Source: Myxococcales bacterium
GTDB lineage: Bacteria; Myxococcota_A; Polyangia; Polyangiales; JADJMO01
Assembly: GCA_016709545.1 (NCBI GenBank)
Contig: JADJMO010000002.1
Span: 124,001 to 188,000, forward strand
DNA: 64,000 nucleotides
Direction of reading: 5' to 3'
Shown: positions 1-11,711 of the stretch, piece after piece
Position numbering within the stretch: position 1 is the stretch's first letter
Layout of the letters: every line of letters starts with the position of its first letter
Position numbers and translations under genes: made by a program
Notes under the pieces: model-generated
Database searches by the model: none
Seen by the model: only the letters and a program-made list of their open reading frames with translations
Told to the model about the DNA's origin: nothing

Positions 1-1
1 C

Positions 2-1490
2 GAGTGGAAAGCCGGCGACGTCGTCGACGGCAAGTACCTGCTCGTGCGCCCCATCGCCAAGGGCGGCATGGGCTCGGTCTGGGAGGCGCAGAACCGGCGC
101 ACCGAGCGCCGGGTCGCCATCAAGTTCATGCTGCCCGAGCTGATCGACGCCCCGGCCACGGTGGAGCGCTTCTTCCGCGAGGCCAAGGCGAGCGCCCGCA
201 TCGACCACCCGTGCATCGTCGACGTGCTCGACCTCGGCACGCTGCCCACCCCGAGCGGAGAGAACGGTGCGCCGTATCTCGTCCTCGAATACCTCGAGGG
301 CCGCTCGCTCGAGCAGCTCGTCGAGGCCGCGCCGCTCGCCCCGATCCAGGCCGCGGCCCTCATGCTCGAGGTGGTGCGCGCCCTCGTCGCCGCCCACGCC
401 GCCGGCATCATCCACCGCGATCTCAAGCCGGGGAACGTGTTCATCGCCAAGAAGGGCGAGGCGATCGTCCCCAAGATCCTCGACTTCGGCATCAGCAAGA
501 TCACGAGCGCCATCGGCGACATGCGGGTCACCCGCACCGGCGCGGTGCTCGGCAGCCCCGCGTACATGAGCCCCGAGCAGGCCCGTGGGCGCACCGACAT
601 CGACGGTCGCGCCGACGTCTGGGCCATCGGCGTCATCCTCTACGAGGCGGTGAGCAACAAGCTGCCGTTCACCGGCGAGAACTACAACCAGGTGATGATG
701 GCGATCACCCTCGACGAGCCGACCCCGCTCGTCACGGTCGCCCCCTCGGTCGACGACGAGTTCCTCGCGATCGTCGGCGCCTGCCTGCACAAGGATCGCG
801 ACCTGCGGCCGTCGAGCATGGAGAAGCTCGCGACGATGCTCGACCGCTACGTCGCCCCGCGCGCGGCGTTCGGCATCCCTCCGGTCGACATCGGCGAGCA
901 CCCCTCCGACAAGCGCCTCTCCACCTATCGCATCGGCACCTATGCCGTGCCGCGCGCGGCCCCGGCCAGCACCGCGTCCCACCCGCCGCGCTCGGCGCAG
1001 GTCATCACCACGGTCCCGAACGACGTGCAGGTCACCGTCGGCGCCGTGACCATGGTCGAGCCGGCCCGCGGGCGCTCCCGCGCGCTGCCGGTCGTGGTCG
1101 GCGTCGCTCTGCTGGCGAGCGCTGCGGGTGTCGGGTTCGTGGTCACGCGCCCGAAGGCTCCGGCCAAGACCACGAATCTCCCGGCGGCCGTGGCCGCGTC
1201 GTCGCCCGCGAGCGCGACCACCAGCGTCGTTGCCAGCACCACCATCAGCGCGACGCCCTCGGTGGTCGCGAGCGCGAGCGCCCTCGGCGAGCAGCTCGGC
1301 GAAGCCCGCGACCACCCCGTCGTCCGCCGTCGCGCCTGTCGCGAGCAAGGCTCTGCCCCTCGCTGTGTCCTCCGGTTCGGCGTCCGCGTCCGGGTCCGTC
1401 GCCCCGAAGCCCTCTGCCACGTACGTGAAGCCCAAGCCCAAGGCCAGCGAAGACGGTCCCGCCAACGTGGGTCCCGGCCCTGGTTTCTGA
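2..1490 (+). CDS. Ser/Thr protein kinase, N-terminus cut by window edge, one frameshift
   Basis: This is a Hanks-type (PknB-like) Ser/Thr kinase that would phosphorylate proteins at the inner membrane. The frame is already open at base 2 (GDVVDGKYLLVRPIAKGGMG), so the start lies outside the window. The glycine loop is near base 60, the catalytic loop HRDLKPGN near 414-436, DFG at 481-489 and the activation-loop end SPAYMSPEQAR near 553-585. A hydrophobic segment (LPVVVGVALLASAAGVGF) at about 1087-1140 should be a membrane helix, followed by a Ser/Ala/Pro-rich outer tail. Around 1280-1300 the natural reading moves from frame 2 to frame 3. The tail then runs through SAVAPVASKALPLAVSSG to PGPGF and a stop at 1490. 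I infer a single-base error in a GCCC run. The kinase call is secure and the substrate is unknown. Confidence 0.88.
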
Positions 1491-1493
1491 CGC

Positions 1494-1983
1494 CTAGCGG
1501 AACAGCAGGGCGAGCGGCGCCTTCGCGAGATACGCGCCCACCGCCGCGCCGAGGAGCAGGCCGACGATCACGATCGGGATCGACACCCGCGCCGGGGGCG
1601 CCGGACGCGCGCCAGGCCGCCGGGCTCTTGCGCACGAGCCGCTTGCCGAGCACCAGCGCGATCTCGCTCGTCGCGGGCACCCCGAGCAGGCCCGCGACGC
1701 AGCGGATGGCCATCTCGTTGGCGGCGGTCGCACTCTCGGCCGGTCCGACCTCGCGCTCGGCCACCGCGTAGACCAGCCCGAGCGTAGGTGGCAGGTAGCC
1801 GGCCTTCTCCCTCGGTCCGAGCACACCGAGGATGTCGCTCCACGCACCACGGGCGAGCAGCGGCTCGAGCGCCGAGAGGCGCGGATCCTGGGTCTCTTCG
1901 GGCTTCGCCTCCCGCTGCGCCGGAGGGGCTTCGGGCTCCTTCCCGCGCGTGCTGTCGGGGGGTTCCTCGGCCTTCCGTCCCAT
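1494..1983 (-). CDS. Hypothetical protein with C-terminal membrane anchor (frameshifted)
   Basis: I do not recognise the family. From the ATG at 1983 the protein has a charged, Pro-rich N-terminus (MGRKAEEPPDSTRGKEPEAP), then an alpha-helical middle (SALEPLLARGAWSDILGVLG, GYLPPTLGLVYAVAEREVG). After an apparent one-base shift near 1610 it ends in a hydrophobic helix (VSIPIVIVGLLLGAAVGAYL) and a short tail, so it looks like a tail-anchored membrane protein of about 160 residues. The frame is open upstream to 2175, so the true start could be earlier. It lies downstream of dnaK on the same strand, about 250 bases from the dnaK stop, and meets the kinase gene tail to tail. Function unknown. Confidence 0.5.
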
Positions 1984-2232
1984 CCCCACGAGGCGACCGA
2001 TCTCGACGCGGTCGACCCGCTCCTCCCGTTGGGGACGCGCCTCGCCGAGGGCACGCGCGGGCGGCGCCTCGCTCGGCTCGGCCCGTGGATCTCGGCGGCG
2101 AGGGCGATCTTCTCCCACCTGACCATGGTGGGCCACGGTGGTGAGTCGGGACAACTTGCTCGCAGCGCAGGACAAAAAGCCGAAGGGCCCCCCCTCTGAG
2201 CGAGGCGTGGGCCCTTCGTGACGCGAACGATC

Positions 2233-4146
<1,914 letters not shown>

Positions 4147-4264
4147 GGCCCTAGAGTCCTCCACCAATCGCCCACCGCTGGGGAGGGCGCCGTTAGCATC
4201 GGGAGCGTCCCGGCGTCGAGCCCCGAATGCGGCTCGGCGGGGGGACCCCTCAATTTCTGGGCCA

Positions 4265-4292
4265 AACCTAAGCACGTACTGTCCGTGGTCAA
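4265..4292 (-). promoter_or_regulatory. Possible sigma-70-like promoter for dnaK, in the 314-bp divergent spacer
   Basis: On the minus strand TTGACC (4292-4287) is followed by a 16-base spacer and TAGGTT (4270-4265), about 110 bases before the dnaK ATG. The -10 match is weak (3 of 6). The rest of the spacer between dnaK and the divergent transpeptidase gene (4147-4460) holds no gene, no CIRCE repeat and no clear heat-shock sigma consensus that I can see. Confidence 0.28.
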
Positions 4293-4460
4293 CGGCGACC
4301 CAGGAATGTCCGACGGGGTGAGCGAAACTCGCTCCGAACTTGGCCTGCTGTCCGGCCGTGCAGTAGCCCGCCGGCATGCCCGAGACCGTGGAGACCCCGT
4401 CCGACGAGGCCACCCCCCTTCCGACCGTGGAGGCCGTATCGGCCCCCGCCGCGCCCAGGA

Positions 4461-5822
4461 ATGCGCCAAGTCCTCTCCCGCGTTGGGCGAGCCGTGGCCA
4501 GTGGTGCGGTGTTCGCCGCCAAGAAGAGCGGGGCGTTCGTGCGGGCCCGTCCCCGTACCGCCTCGCTCATGGTCGGCGTCGGCCTCGCGGCGATCGTCGC
4601 GCCCGTCGCCCTGCGCTCGCGCGGCGCCGCGGCGGCTCCCCCGCCGAGCCCGTCCCCGTCGGTGGTGGCCGAGGCCAAGCCGTCTCTCCCGCTCGCCAAG
4701 CCGTACCAGCCCGTCTCCGGCCTCACCGGCGTCGATCTGAAGGCGATGGCGCTCGACGACACCGGCGGCGTCGCTCCGGCCGGCGTCGGGCGCGTGGCCA
4801 AGCTCACCGTCGACCCGAAGCTGCAGCTCGCCGTCTCCAAGCTGCTCGCGAAGCACAAGCTGCCGCAGGTGGCCGCGGTCATGATCGAGCCGTCGACCGG
4901 GAAGATCCTCGCCTACTCCTCCAAGGAGACGGGCCAGCCCGGTCCGCACAAGGACCTCAACGTCGAGGCGTTCGCGCCTTCGGCGAGCGTGTTCAAGGTG
5001 GTCACTGGCTCGGCCCTGGTGCAGGTCGCCGGCGTGAGCCCCGATTTCAAGAGCTGCTACAACGGCGGCGAGCAGAAGATCACGCCGCTCGATCTCAAGG
5101 ACGACCCCAAGCAGGACAAGTGGTGCGCGACCCTGGCGCAGGCCATGGGTCGCTCGATCAACACCATCTTCGCGCGCCTCGCGAGCAAGAAGCTCACGCC
5201 GCCCGATCTCAACACCATCGCGAGCCAGCTGGGCTACGGCGCACCCATCCCGTTCGACGTGCCGCTCGCGGTCTCCAAGATCGACCTGCCGACCGACACG
5301 CTCGGCTTCGCGCGCACCGCCGCGGGGTTCTGGAACACCACGCTCTCCCCGGTGCACGGCGCGCTCCTCGCGGCGACCATCGCCAACGGCGGCGTCACCA
5401 TGCGCCCGTGGATCGTCAGCGAGGTCCGCGAGGGCACCACCGTCGCGTACAAGGCGCCGGGGCCCAGCATCTTCAAGAAGGCGCTCGATCCCGCGACCGC
5501 TGCCGCCGTCGAGAAGATGATGGCCGAGACCGTCTCGCAGGGCACGAGCTTCAAGGCGTTCCACGACGCCAAGGGCAAGGCGTTCCTCCCCGGCATCGAG
5601 GTCGCGGGCAAGACCGGGACGCTCAACCAGCCCCAGCCGCTCAAGCTGTTCACCTGGTTCGTCGGCTACGCGCCGATCAAGAACCCCAAGGTCGCCATCG
5701 CGGTCCTCGTGGTGAACGATCCGGTGTGGAAGGTGAAGGCCAACGTCGTCGCGCGCGAGGCGCTGCAGGCGTATTTCGCGCAGCAGGGCGCGGCCAACGT
5801 GCAGTCGCCGTCGTACGACTGA
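4461..5822 (+). CDS. Penicillin-binding transpeptidase domain protein
   Basis: This is a membrane-anchored D,D-transpeptidase-like protein of 453 residues, acting in the periplasm on peptidoglycan. A basic N-terminus is followed by one hydrophobic helix ([17 protein letters not shown], about residues 35-51) and a Pro/Ser linker. The penicillin-binding domain has all three motifs: S176-V-F-K179 with the nucleophilic Ser, S232-I-N234, and K384-T-G386. No transglycosylase or PBP-dimer domain is visible, so it is a bare catalytic domain, shorter than FtsI or PBP2. The start has AGGA only one base upstream. An Ala/Pro/Glu-rich stretch beginning with an ATG at 4376 in another frame could be the real N-terminus if a base is missing near 4450. 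It is divergent from dnaK and convergent with the FHA gene. Confidence 0.88.
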   Translation: MRQVLSRVGRAVASGAVFAAKKSGAFVRARPRTASLMVGVGLAAIVAPVALRSRGAAAAPPPSPSPSVVAEAKPSLPLAKPYQPVSGLTGVDLKAMALDDTGGVAPAGVGRVAKLTVDPKLQLAVSKLLAKHKLPQVAAVMIEPSTGKILAYSSKETGQPGPHKDLNVEAFAPSASVFKVVTGSALVQVAGVSPDFKSCYNGGEQKITPLDLKDDPKQDKWCATLAQAMGRSINTIFARLASKKLTPPDLNTIASQLGYGAPIPFDVPLAVSKIDLPTDTLGFARTAAGFWNTTLSPVHGALLAATIANGGVTMRPWIVSEVREGTTVAYKAPGPSIFKKALDPATAAAVEKMMAETVSQGTSFKAFHDAKGKAFLPGIEVAGKTGTLNQPQPLKLFTWFVGYAPIKNPKVAIAVLVVNDPVWKVKANVVAREALQAYFAQQGAANVQSPSYD

Positions 5823-5853
5823 GCGCCGGTCTCTGGGTCTCGCGAGCGAGGGC

Positions 5854-7422
5854 TCAGAGCTTCTCGGCGGCGCGCTTGGCGCATGCGCTGTCGCCGAGCG
5901 CGACGCACGCCGCCTTGAGGTAGCGGGCCTCGCCCTGCGAGATCGCGCCCGAGTTCAGGCGCGGATAGAGCATGGTCTTCACGCAGTCGTAGTCCTTGCT
6001 GCGCATCGCGGCGGCGTAGTCGCCCTTCCAGCTCGGGCAGTTGCCGACCACCCCGGCCGCGGCCGTCGTGGTGGCGCTGGCCGTGGGCTTGGTGGTCGTG
6101 GCCGAAGCCGTGACGGTGGGCGGTGCGGTGACCGTGGGCGGCGCGGTGACCGTGGGCGCGGTGAAGGTGCCCGTCGGCTTGATCGTCGGCGCCGTCTTGC
6201 TCGTGGACGGAGGCGGCGTGGGCACATCCGGCGGCAGATCCGGCGGCGGAGGTTCGACGGCCGCGTCGGGCTTGTCGTCGAGCGTGGCGAGCAGCTCCAT
6301 GGCCTGGGTCTTGTACTTGTCCTCGCACCCTGCGTCGGCGACCGACGCGAGCAGGCCGCGCTTCTTGTCGCTCGCGGCGGCCGCGGCGGCGGCGATGGTC
6401 TTGTTGCACCAGGTGTTCTCGACGTCGACGAACCGCGAGTCCTTGCGCAGCACCGAGTCCTTGGGGATGGACTGGCAGAGCGCGTGGGCCGAGGCGATGT
6501 CGCTCTCCTTGAGCTTGCTCGCCTTGACGAGGACCTCGTCGTTCGCGCCGCTGCCCGAGGCCGAGGTGGGCGGGCCGTCGCTGCCCCCGGACTTGGCGAC
6601 GACGATGCCGGCGATCGCCGCGCACACCACCGCGAGGCCGACGATCGCCCACGTGGTGCCGCCGCCCTTCTTGCGGCGCCGCTCGAGGTCGCGCGCGGCC
6701 TCTGCGGCGCTGGCGTCGAGGACGAAGGTCTGTCCCGCCGGCACGTACTTGAGGATCAGATCGCCGAGCTCGATGGTGTCGCCCGGCGCGAGCAGCGCCT
6801 TCTTGACCTCTTGGCCGTTGACCCGGATGCCGTTGGCGCTGCCGCTGTCGAGCACCTCGAACTGCCCGCCGTCGAGCGCATCGATCGCGCAGTGATGACG
6901 CGAGACGGAGGTGTGGTTGAGGCGCACGTCGACGTCTTCGCCGCGGCCCACGGTCATGTGCGGCTTCTCGAGCGGGAACGGGCGTCCGGCCTCGTCGCCG
7001 ATCAGCACGACGAGCCGGTGCGGGAGGTCGTCCTTCGGCGGGGCCGCGGGCGCCGCGGGGCGGCTCGAGATGGCGACAGGCGGGCTCGAACGCGGCGCTG
7101 CGATGGCCGCGGGGATCGCGCGAGCCTCGTCGTCGTGGGCCTCGATGCGGTAGTCGCCGATGAGGATCAGGTCGCCGGTGAGGAGCTTCTGCCCCTCGGA
7201 GAGCCGGTGCCCGTTGACGAACACGCCGTTGTAGCTGCCGAGATCCTCGATGGTCCACACACCGTCGGTCTTGCGGACCTTGGCGTGGTCGCGGGAGATG
7301 TTCCGCTCGGTGAGCCGGATGGTGTGCCCCTCGCGTCGCCCGATCGTGTACTCGTCACGCACGAGCGGAACGACGGTCTTCTGACCCTCGTCGTCCTCGA
7401 TCGTGAGCTTCCACATGGCCAT
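5854..7422 (-). CDS. Double-FHA-domain membrane protein
   Basis: FHA domains bind phosphothreonine peptides, so this protein probably reads out Ser/Thr kinase activity, of which this window has several examples. From the start MAMWKLTIEDDEGQ it has 522 residues. FHA 1 (about residues 15-95) carries YTIGRREGHTIRL, ISRDHAKV and LGSYNGVFVNG. FHA 2 (about 135-220) carries MTVGRGEDVDVRL, VSRHHCAI and DSGSANGIRVNG. A membrane helix (WAIVGLAVVCAAIAGIVVA) follows near residue 265. The outer part is Pro/Thr-rich, with a TVTAPP tandem repeat encoded near 6118-6165, and ends in a small Cys-containing region. FHA modules face the cytosol. A start at 7476 is possible, but the extra residues arise from an 18-bp tandem repeat. 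Confidence 0.9.
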   Translation of the reverse strand: MAMWKLTIEDDEGQKTVVPLVRDEYTIGRREGHTIRLTERNISRDHAKVRKTDGVWTIEDLGSYNGVFVNGHRLSEGQKLLTGDLILIGDYRIEAHDDEARAIPAAIAAPRSSPPVAISSRPAAPAAPPKDDLPHRLVVLIGDEAGRPFPLEKPHMTVGRGEDVDVRLNHTSVSRHHCAIDALDGGQFEVLDSGSANGIRVNGQEVKKALLAPGDTIELGDLILKYVPAGQTFVLDASAAEAARDLERRRKKGGGTTWAIVGLAVVCAAIAGIVVAKSGGSDGPPTSASGSGANDEVLVKASKLKESDIASAHALCQSIPKDSVLRKDSRFVDVENTWCNKTIAAAAAAASDKKRGLLASVADAGCEDKYKTQAMELLATLDDKPDAAVEPPPPDLPPDVPTPPPSTSKTAPTIKPTGTFTAPTVTAPPTVTAPPTVTASATTTKPTASATTTAAAGVVGNCPSWKGDYAAAMRSKDYDCVKTMLYPRLNSGAISQGEARYLKAACVALGDSACAKRAAEKL

Positions 7423-7724
7423 GGTCAGCCCTGCAGCCCCGAGCCACCCTGCAGCCTCGAGCCAGGGAGCCCACACTCAACGACGACGGCGTGGCGTGTT
7501 CCGGTGGGCATGTCGGGGGCGAGGATACTCTTCGGGCGTCGCGCGGCGGAAGTTCGCGGCATCGGAGTGCGGAAACAGCAGGTTAGACCCGAGGTGCCCC
7601 GCCGCCAAAGCGATTTCGCAGCGGAGGACTCCGAGCACAGGAGACCTGCGCGCCCGCACAGCCAGCCAGCTGCAGGGCCGAGCCGCGTTCGCTTCCAGAC
7701 TCACGCTCGCACCGCGGGCCCGGT
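7423..7724. other. Divergent spacer (302 bp) with an 18-bp tandem duplication
   Basis: This spacer separates the FHA gene (minus) from trpE (plus). Next to the FHA start, a 17-base unit beginning CCTGCAGCC occurs at 7430-7446 and again at 7448-7464 with one mismatch (period 18). It lies in the likely leader of the FHA gene. I found no convincing promoter pair, trp attenuator or riboswitch-like structure in the remainder. Confidence 0.4.
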
Positions 7725-9161
7725 ATGGTCGCCGAAATGATGCATGTCCTCGCCTCCGACGGCTGGACGCCCGTCACGGCCTATGCCGCGCTCCGGCGCG
7801 CCTCCGAGGGCCCCTCGTTCCTGCTGGAATCGGCGCCGACGGGGGGAGAGCGCTGGGGGCGGTACTCCATCCTCGGCGTGTGGCCGCGCCGCGTGCTCAC
7901 CATCGATCTCGCCGAGGACGGCCAGACGCTCGCGATCGACGACACCGGCACCCGCTCCACGGCTCCGCTCGGCGACGTCCTCACGGTGCTGCGGCGGTTC
8001 TCCGAGGCGAGCGAGGGCTCACGTCCCGAGCCCCATCTGCCCCGCGTCGCGGACGGCGCGGTCGGATACCTCTCCTACGACGTCGTCCACGCGCTCGAGC
8101 CAGTCGGCCCCCTCCGCGGGCCGCGCCGCCTGGCCCACTTCCTCGACCAGGCGACGGTCGTCATCTTCGACGCGCTGAAGCAGACGCTGATCGTCCGTGG
8201 CGCCGACGCCGATCGCGCGCTCGCGGTGCTCTCGGCCGAGGGCCCGCGGCTGCGGCCGTTGCCGTTCCCCGATCGGGGCCGCCGGCCCGCGCGGGTCACC
8301 GCGAGCGCCGACGACGCCACCTACGCCGCGCGGGTCGAGCGCGCGAAGCGGTACATCGAGGCGGGCGACATCTTCCAGGTCGTCCTCGCGCGGACGTTCG
8401 AGGTCCCCCGGGACCCCGCACTGGACCCGTTCGACGCCTACCGGGCCCTGCGCGTGCAGAACCCTTCGCCGTATCTGTATTACCTGGACCTGCGGGGCGA
8501 GCCCGCTCCTTGCGCACCCCTCGCCATCTGCGGAGCGTCGCCCGAGACGCTGGTCCGCGTGGAGGACGGTGAGGTGGTCGTGCGACCGATCGCCGGCACG
8601 CGTCCGCGCGGGGCCACCGAGGCCGAGGATCAGGCGCTCGCGGCCGAGCTGCTCGCCGACCCCAAGGAGAGGGCTGAGCACGTGATGCTGGTCGACCTCG
8701 GTCGCAACGACGTGGGGCGGGTCTCCGCCGTGGGCACGGTGCGGGTCGTCTCGCAGATGGTCGTCGAGCGCTTCTCCCACGTCATGCACCTCACGAGCGA
8801 GGTCCACGGCACGCTGGCGCCGGGCAAGGACGCATGGGACGTCCTCGCCGCCACCTTCCCGGCCGGCACGCTCTCCGGGGCCCCGAAGGTCCGCGCGATG
8901 CAGATCGTGCAGGAGCTCGAGGGCGGTCCGCGCGGGGTGTACGGCGGCGCCATCGGCTACGTCAGCCGGCACGGGACGGCCGACTTCGCCATCGCCATTC
9001 GCACGCTCGTCGCCTACCCCGACCGCTTCGAGGTGGGCGCGGGGGCCGGAATCGTCGAGGCGAGCGACCCGCAGCTCGAGGCCGCGGAGACGCGCCACAA
9101 GGCTTCCGCTGCGCTCGCCGCGATCGCCGCCGCCGAGGCCCAGATCGCTTCGCGCGACTAA
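7725..9161 (+). CDS. trpE: Anthranilate synthase component I
   Basis: TrpE converts chorismate, with ammonia supplied by TrpG, to anthranilate, the first committed step of tryptophan synthesis in the cytosol. The N-terminal domain has the LLES motif (SFLLESAP) tied to tryptophan feedback binding, which favours TrpE over PabB. The chorismate-binding domain has PIAGTRPRG, LVDLGRNDVGRV, HLTSEVHGTL and PAGTLSGAPKVRAMQIV, and ends with GAGAGIVEASDPQLEAAETRHKA. Length is 478 residues, near the family norm. ATGs at 7725, 7737 and 7740 are all possible starts. No trpG or other trp gene lies nearby, so the gene is isolated. An aminodeoxychorismate synthase role is the main alternative. Confidence 0.92.
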   Translation: MVAEMMHVLASDGWTPVTAYAALRRASEGPSFLLESAPTGGERWGRYSILGVWPRRVLTIDLAEDGQTLAIDDTGTRSTAPLGDVLTVLRRFSEASEGSRPEPHLPRVADGAVGYLSYDVVHALEPVGPLRGPRRLAHFLDQATVVIFDALKQTLIVRGADADRALAVLSAEGPRLRPLPFPDRGRRPARVTASADDATYAARVERAKRYIEAGDIFQVVLARTFEVPRDPALDPFDAYRALRVQNPSPYLYYLDLRGEPAPCAPLAICGASPETLVRVEDGEVVVRPIAGTRPRGATEAEDQALAAELLADPKERAEHVMLVDLGRNDVGRVSAVGTVRVVSQMVVERFSHVMHLTSEVHGTLAPGKDAWDVLAATFPAGTLSGAPKVRAMQIVQELEGGPRGVYGGAIGYVSRHGTADFAIAIRTLVAYPDRFEVGAGAGIVEASDPQLEAAETRHKASAALAAIAAAEAQIASRD

Positions 9162-9261
9162 CGGCTGGCGGGGGGCGCGACCCATCCGGTAGATTCGTCC
9201 GGCGGCCCTATCGCGGACGGCCAGCGCTCGTCGTGCCTCTCCTCTGGAAGCCTCAATCATC

Positions 9262-10973
9262 ATGGACAGACAATCCAGCCACACGCGTGCGGCACCCCCT
9301 GGCGATTCCATGCTCGGGAAGGTCGTCGCTGGTCGCTATCGCCTCGAGGCTCGCCTCGGCGAAGGCGGCATGGGCATCGTGTACCGCGCGCGCCACGTGC
9401 TCATCGATCGCGTGGTGGCCCTCAAGCTGATTCGCCCCGATCTTCGCGGCGAGACCCACCTCCGTGCGTGGATGCTCCGCGAGGCCCGCGCCGCCAACCG
9501 CGTCGACCACGCGCACATCATCGACATCCACGACATCGGCGAGACCGAGGACGGCGAGCTCTACCTCGTCATGGAGTACCTCGTCGGCATCGCGCTCTCG
9601 GCCGAGGTGGCGCAAGGGCCGATGCCCATCGCCCGCGGCGTCGACATCCTCGAGCAGATGTGCGCCGCGCTCGCGCGCGCCCACGACCTCGGCGTCGTGC
9701 ACCGCGATCTCAAGAGCGACAACATCCTCTTGACCAGCGGGCGGCCGCAAGGACTTCGTCAAGATCCTCGATTTCGGCCTCGCCGCGCTCGCGCGCGACC
9801 CGCGCCTCGCCCCCAAGGGCGCCGTCTTCGGCACGCCCGAGTACATGTCTCCCGAGCAGGCGCGCGGCGAGGAGGCGGCCCTGCACGCCGACCTCTACGC
9901 GCTCGGCGTCCTCTTCTTCGAGATGCTCACCGGCCAGCTCCCGTTCCGCGCGAACGACCGCGACACGCTGCTCGAGATGCAGCGCACCGCGCCCCCGCCG
10001 CGCCCGCGGCAGCTCAAGCCCGAGGTCACGCCGGCGGCCGAGGCGATCTGCCTGCGCCTCCTCGAGAAGGACGTCCGCAAGCGCTACCAGGACGCCCACC
10101 ACCTCCAGGAGGAGCTCAAGGCCCTGCAGCGAAGCCTGCCCTCGCAGGCGTGGGACGTGCAGTCGGGCGATCCGCAGCCCGCTGCGCCCCCGCCTCCGCC
10201 GCCCCCGCAGGGCGCGGGGTCCTCGAGTGGGCCAGCCGCGCCGCGCTCTTCGCCGCATGGTCGCGCGCGCGTACCCGGCCGGGAACGCGCCGCCGGAGGT
10301 CCAGAACGCGCTCGCGCAGCCTTGGGATCTCGCCGCGCGCGCCAACCGCCTCGAAGGCGAGGTCGCGAGCTACACCCGGAAGCTCGAGGCGCAGGAGCGC
10401 CGCGGTCGCGCGCTCCGCGCCGAGATCGGCCGCAAGGTGGAGGAGCTCGCGCACGAGGAGTCGCGCGTGCTCCGCGAGGCGAGCGCCGACCACGAAGAGG
10501 CGGGTCGCGTGCGCGAGCAGGTGGCCGTCGCCGAGCGCGCCGAGCAGGTCGCCCGTCAGCAGGCCGAGGGCGCCGCGCAGACCGCGCAGGCCCGCGCGTA
10601 CTTCGAGCGGCTGGGCGGCGCCGCCGCCACCACCGAGCTGCGTCGGGAGCGGCTCCGCGAGATCGAGACCCGCGCCGGACAGCGCGAGTCCGCGGCCCGC
10701 GATCTCCGCAAGCAGATCGAGGATCTGCGTGGCCAGCTCGGTCGCTATGCCGAGGCGCTCGAGGAGGATCTCGCGAGCGGTCGCGAGCGCATCGCCGCGC
10801 GCGCCCGGGAGGGCCTCGCGTTCGAGAAGGCCTACGGCGACGTGACCACCACCTTGATGGGGCACCTCAAGGGCAAGGCCGAGTGCCGCGATCTCTACCA
10901 GGAGCTCATCGAGTCGCAGCGCCAGCCGGCCGCGCCGCAGACCATCCGCGCCGACGTGCCCAACAAGGGGTGA
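9262..10973 (+). CDS. Ser/Thr protein kinase with C-terminal coiled coil (at least two frameshifts)
   Basis: This is a Hanks-type kinase: GRYRLEARLGEGGMGIVYRA, catalytic loop HRDLKSDNI, DFGLAAL and GTPEYMSPEQAR, then a Pro-rich linker. The tail from about 10270 is a long Glu/Arg/Ala heptad-rich coiled coil (NRLEGEVASYTRKLEAQERR onward) ending PQTIRADVPNKG. I see no membrane helix, so unlike the other two kinases here it is probably cytosolic, perhaps oligomeric. The reading frame changes near 9745 (frame 1 to frame 2, just after the catalytic loop). It changes again between 10205 and 10270, where a short frame-1 piece (GVLEWASRAALF) may intervene before frame 3. The domain order is continuous across the breaks, so I infer sequencing errors, but true decay cannot be excluded. 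Confidence 0.8.
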
Positions 10974-10991
10974 GGGCAACGCGTGAGGGCC

Positions 10992-11011
10992 GCCGGCTGG
11001 ACGCCCAGCCG
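10992..11011. terminator. GC-rich hairpin between convergent genes
   Basis: A perfect 8-bp stem CCGGCTGG / CCAGCCGG with a four-base loop (acgc) lies 18 bases after the kinase stop. It sits between the convergent kinase (plus) and DUF1232 (minus) genes. There is no T-run, so it is a terminator-like hairpin of the kind common in GC-rich genomes. Confidence 0.45.
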
Positions 11012-11043
11012 GGGCACCTCGTCGTCGCCCAAGCCGGTGGCGC

Positions 11044-11595
11044 TCAGGCCGGGGGCAGGCGCGCGGTCAGGAACGAGCGCATCTTCACCAGCGTCTTCTC
11101 GTCGCGGGTGAACGTGGGCGCCTGGTAGCTCTTGGCGAAGCTGTGCACGTCGGAGACGAACTCCTTGCGGGTGTTCGCGTCGTCGACGATCTCGTCGACC
11201 GTGCGACCGCGCGCGGCGCCCTTGCCGAGCTGCTTCACGTAGGAATGCAAACGGCCCGCGTCGGCGCCGAGGAACGTGTCGATGGTGGCGACCTCGGCGG
11301 TCAGCCGCTCGAGCGCGCCCTTGAGGTCGGCCGACTTGGCGCCCTCGAAGGCGAGAGCGTCGCGCGCGGCCACGCGGAGCACGAAGGCATCGTCGAGGTA
11401 GCCGATGTCGTCGATGCCGTCCGGCACGAGGTCGAGCGACTTGAAGAGGTAGTTGAGGCCGCCCGCGATGGCGCGGCGCGCGCCCACCGGGGTGGACTCT
11501 GCACCGAGGAGGCCCGCGAGCGCGACGGCGTCGTCGGCGAGGCTGCGGAGCCAGGTGGGGAAGGCGTCGAGGAAGGCGGCGTTCTCGTCGGACAT
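11044..11595 (-). CDS. DUF1232/YkvA-like protein
   Basis: The 183-residue protein starts MSDENAAFLDAFPTWLRSLA. It contains a DUF1232-like segment (GGLNYLFKSLDLVPDGIDDIGYLDDAFVLR, about residues 45-75) with the characteristic DLVPD...DIGYLDD pattern, then a helical, charged tail. DUF1232 proteins are small, often membrane-associated proteins of unknown function; here the hydrophobicity is modest. The frame extends upstream to 11775, but that stretch overlaps the rplU-rpmA terminator and looks non-coding. Function unknown. Confidence 0.75.
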   Translation of the reverse strand: MSDENAAFLDAFPTWLRSLADDAVALAGLLGAESTPVGARRAIAGGLNYLFKSLDLVPDGIDDIGYLDDAFVLRVAARDALAFEGAKSADLKGALERLTAEVATIDTFLGADAGRLHSYVKQLGKGAARGRTVDEIVDDANTRKEFVSDVHSFAKSYQAPTFTRDEKTLVKMRSFLTARLPPA

Positions 11596-11664
11596 GGGGG
11601 GCCGAGCGTCGCGCCGTTCGGGGAGAGTTTCAACTGCTGAAACGTCCCGCCCCAAAAGCACCAA

Positions 11665-11693
11665 GGCCCCTCGGACCGTGAGGTCGAGAGGCC
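11665..11693 (-). terminator. Terminator hairpin after rplU-rpmA
   Basis: Read on the minus strand, GGCCTCTCGACC-tcac-GGTCCGAGGGGCC forms a long stem with a small bulge and a four-base loop. It is followed by TTGGTGCTTTT. It lies 19 bases past the rpmA stop, the expected place for an intrinsic terminator of the operon. Confidence 0.6.
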
Positions 11694-11711
11694 CAGGAGC
11701 TCGGAGACGGT

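Noticed and set aside
4147..4460. A CIRCE element or heat-shock sigma promoter before dnaK
   Set aside because: TTAGCATC occurs at 4193-4200, but there is no matching inverted half (GAGTGCTAA) at the required spacing and no CCCCAT-type -10 box.
7500..7724. A trp attenuator or T-box before trpE
   Set aside because: No leader peptide with tandem Trp codons, and no T-box core sequence, was seen.
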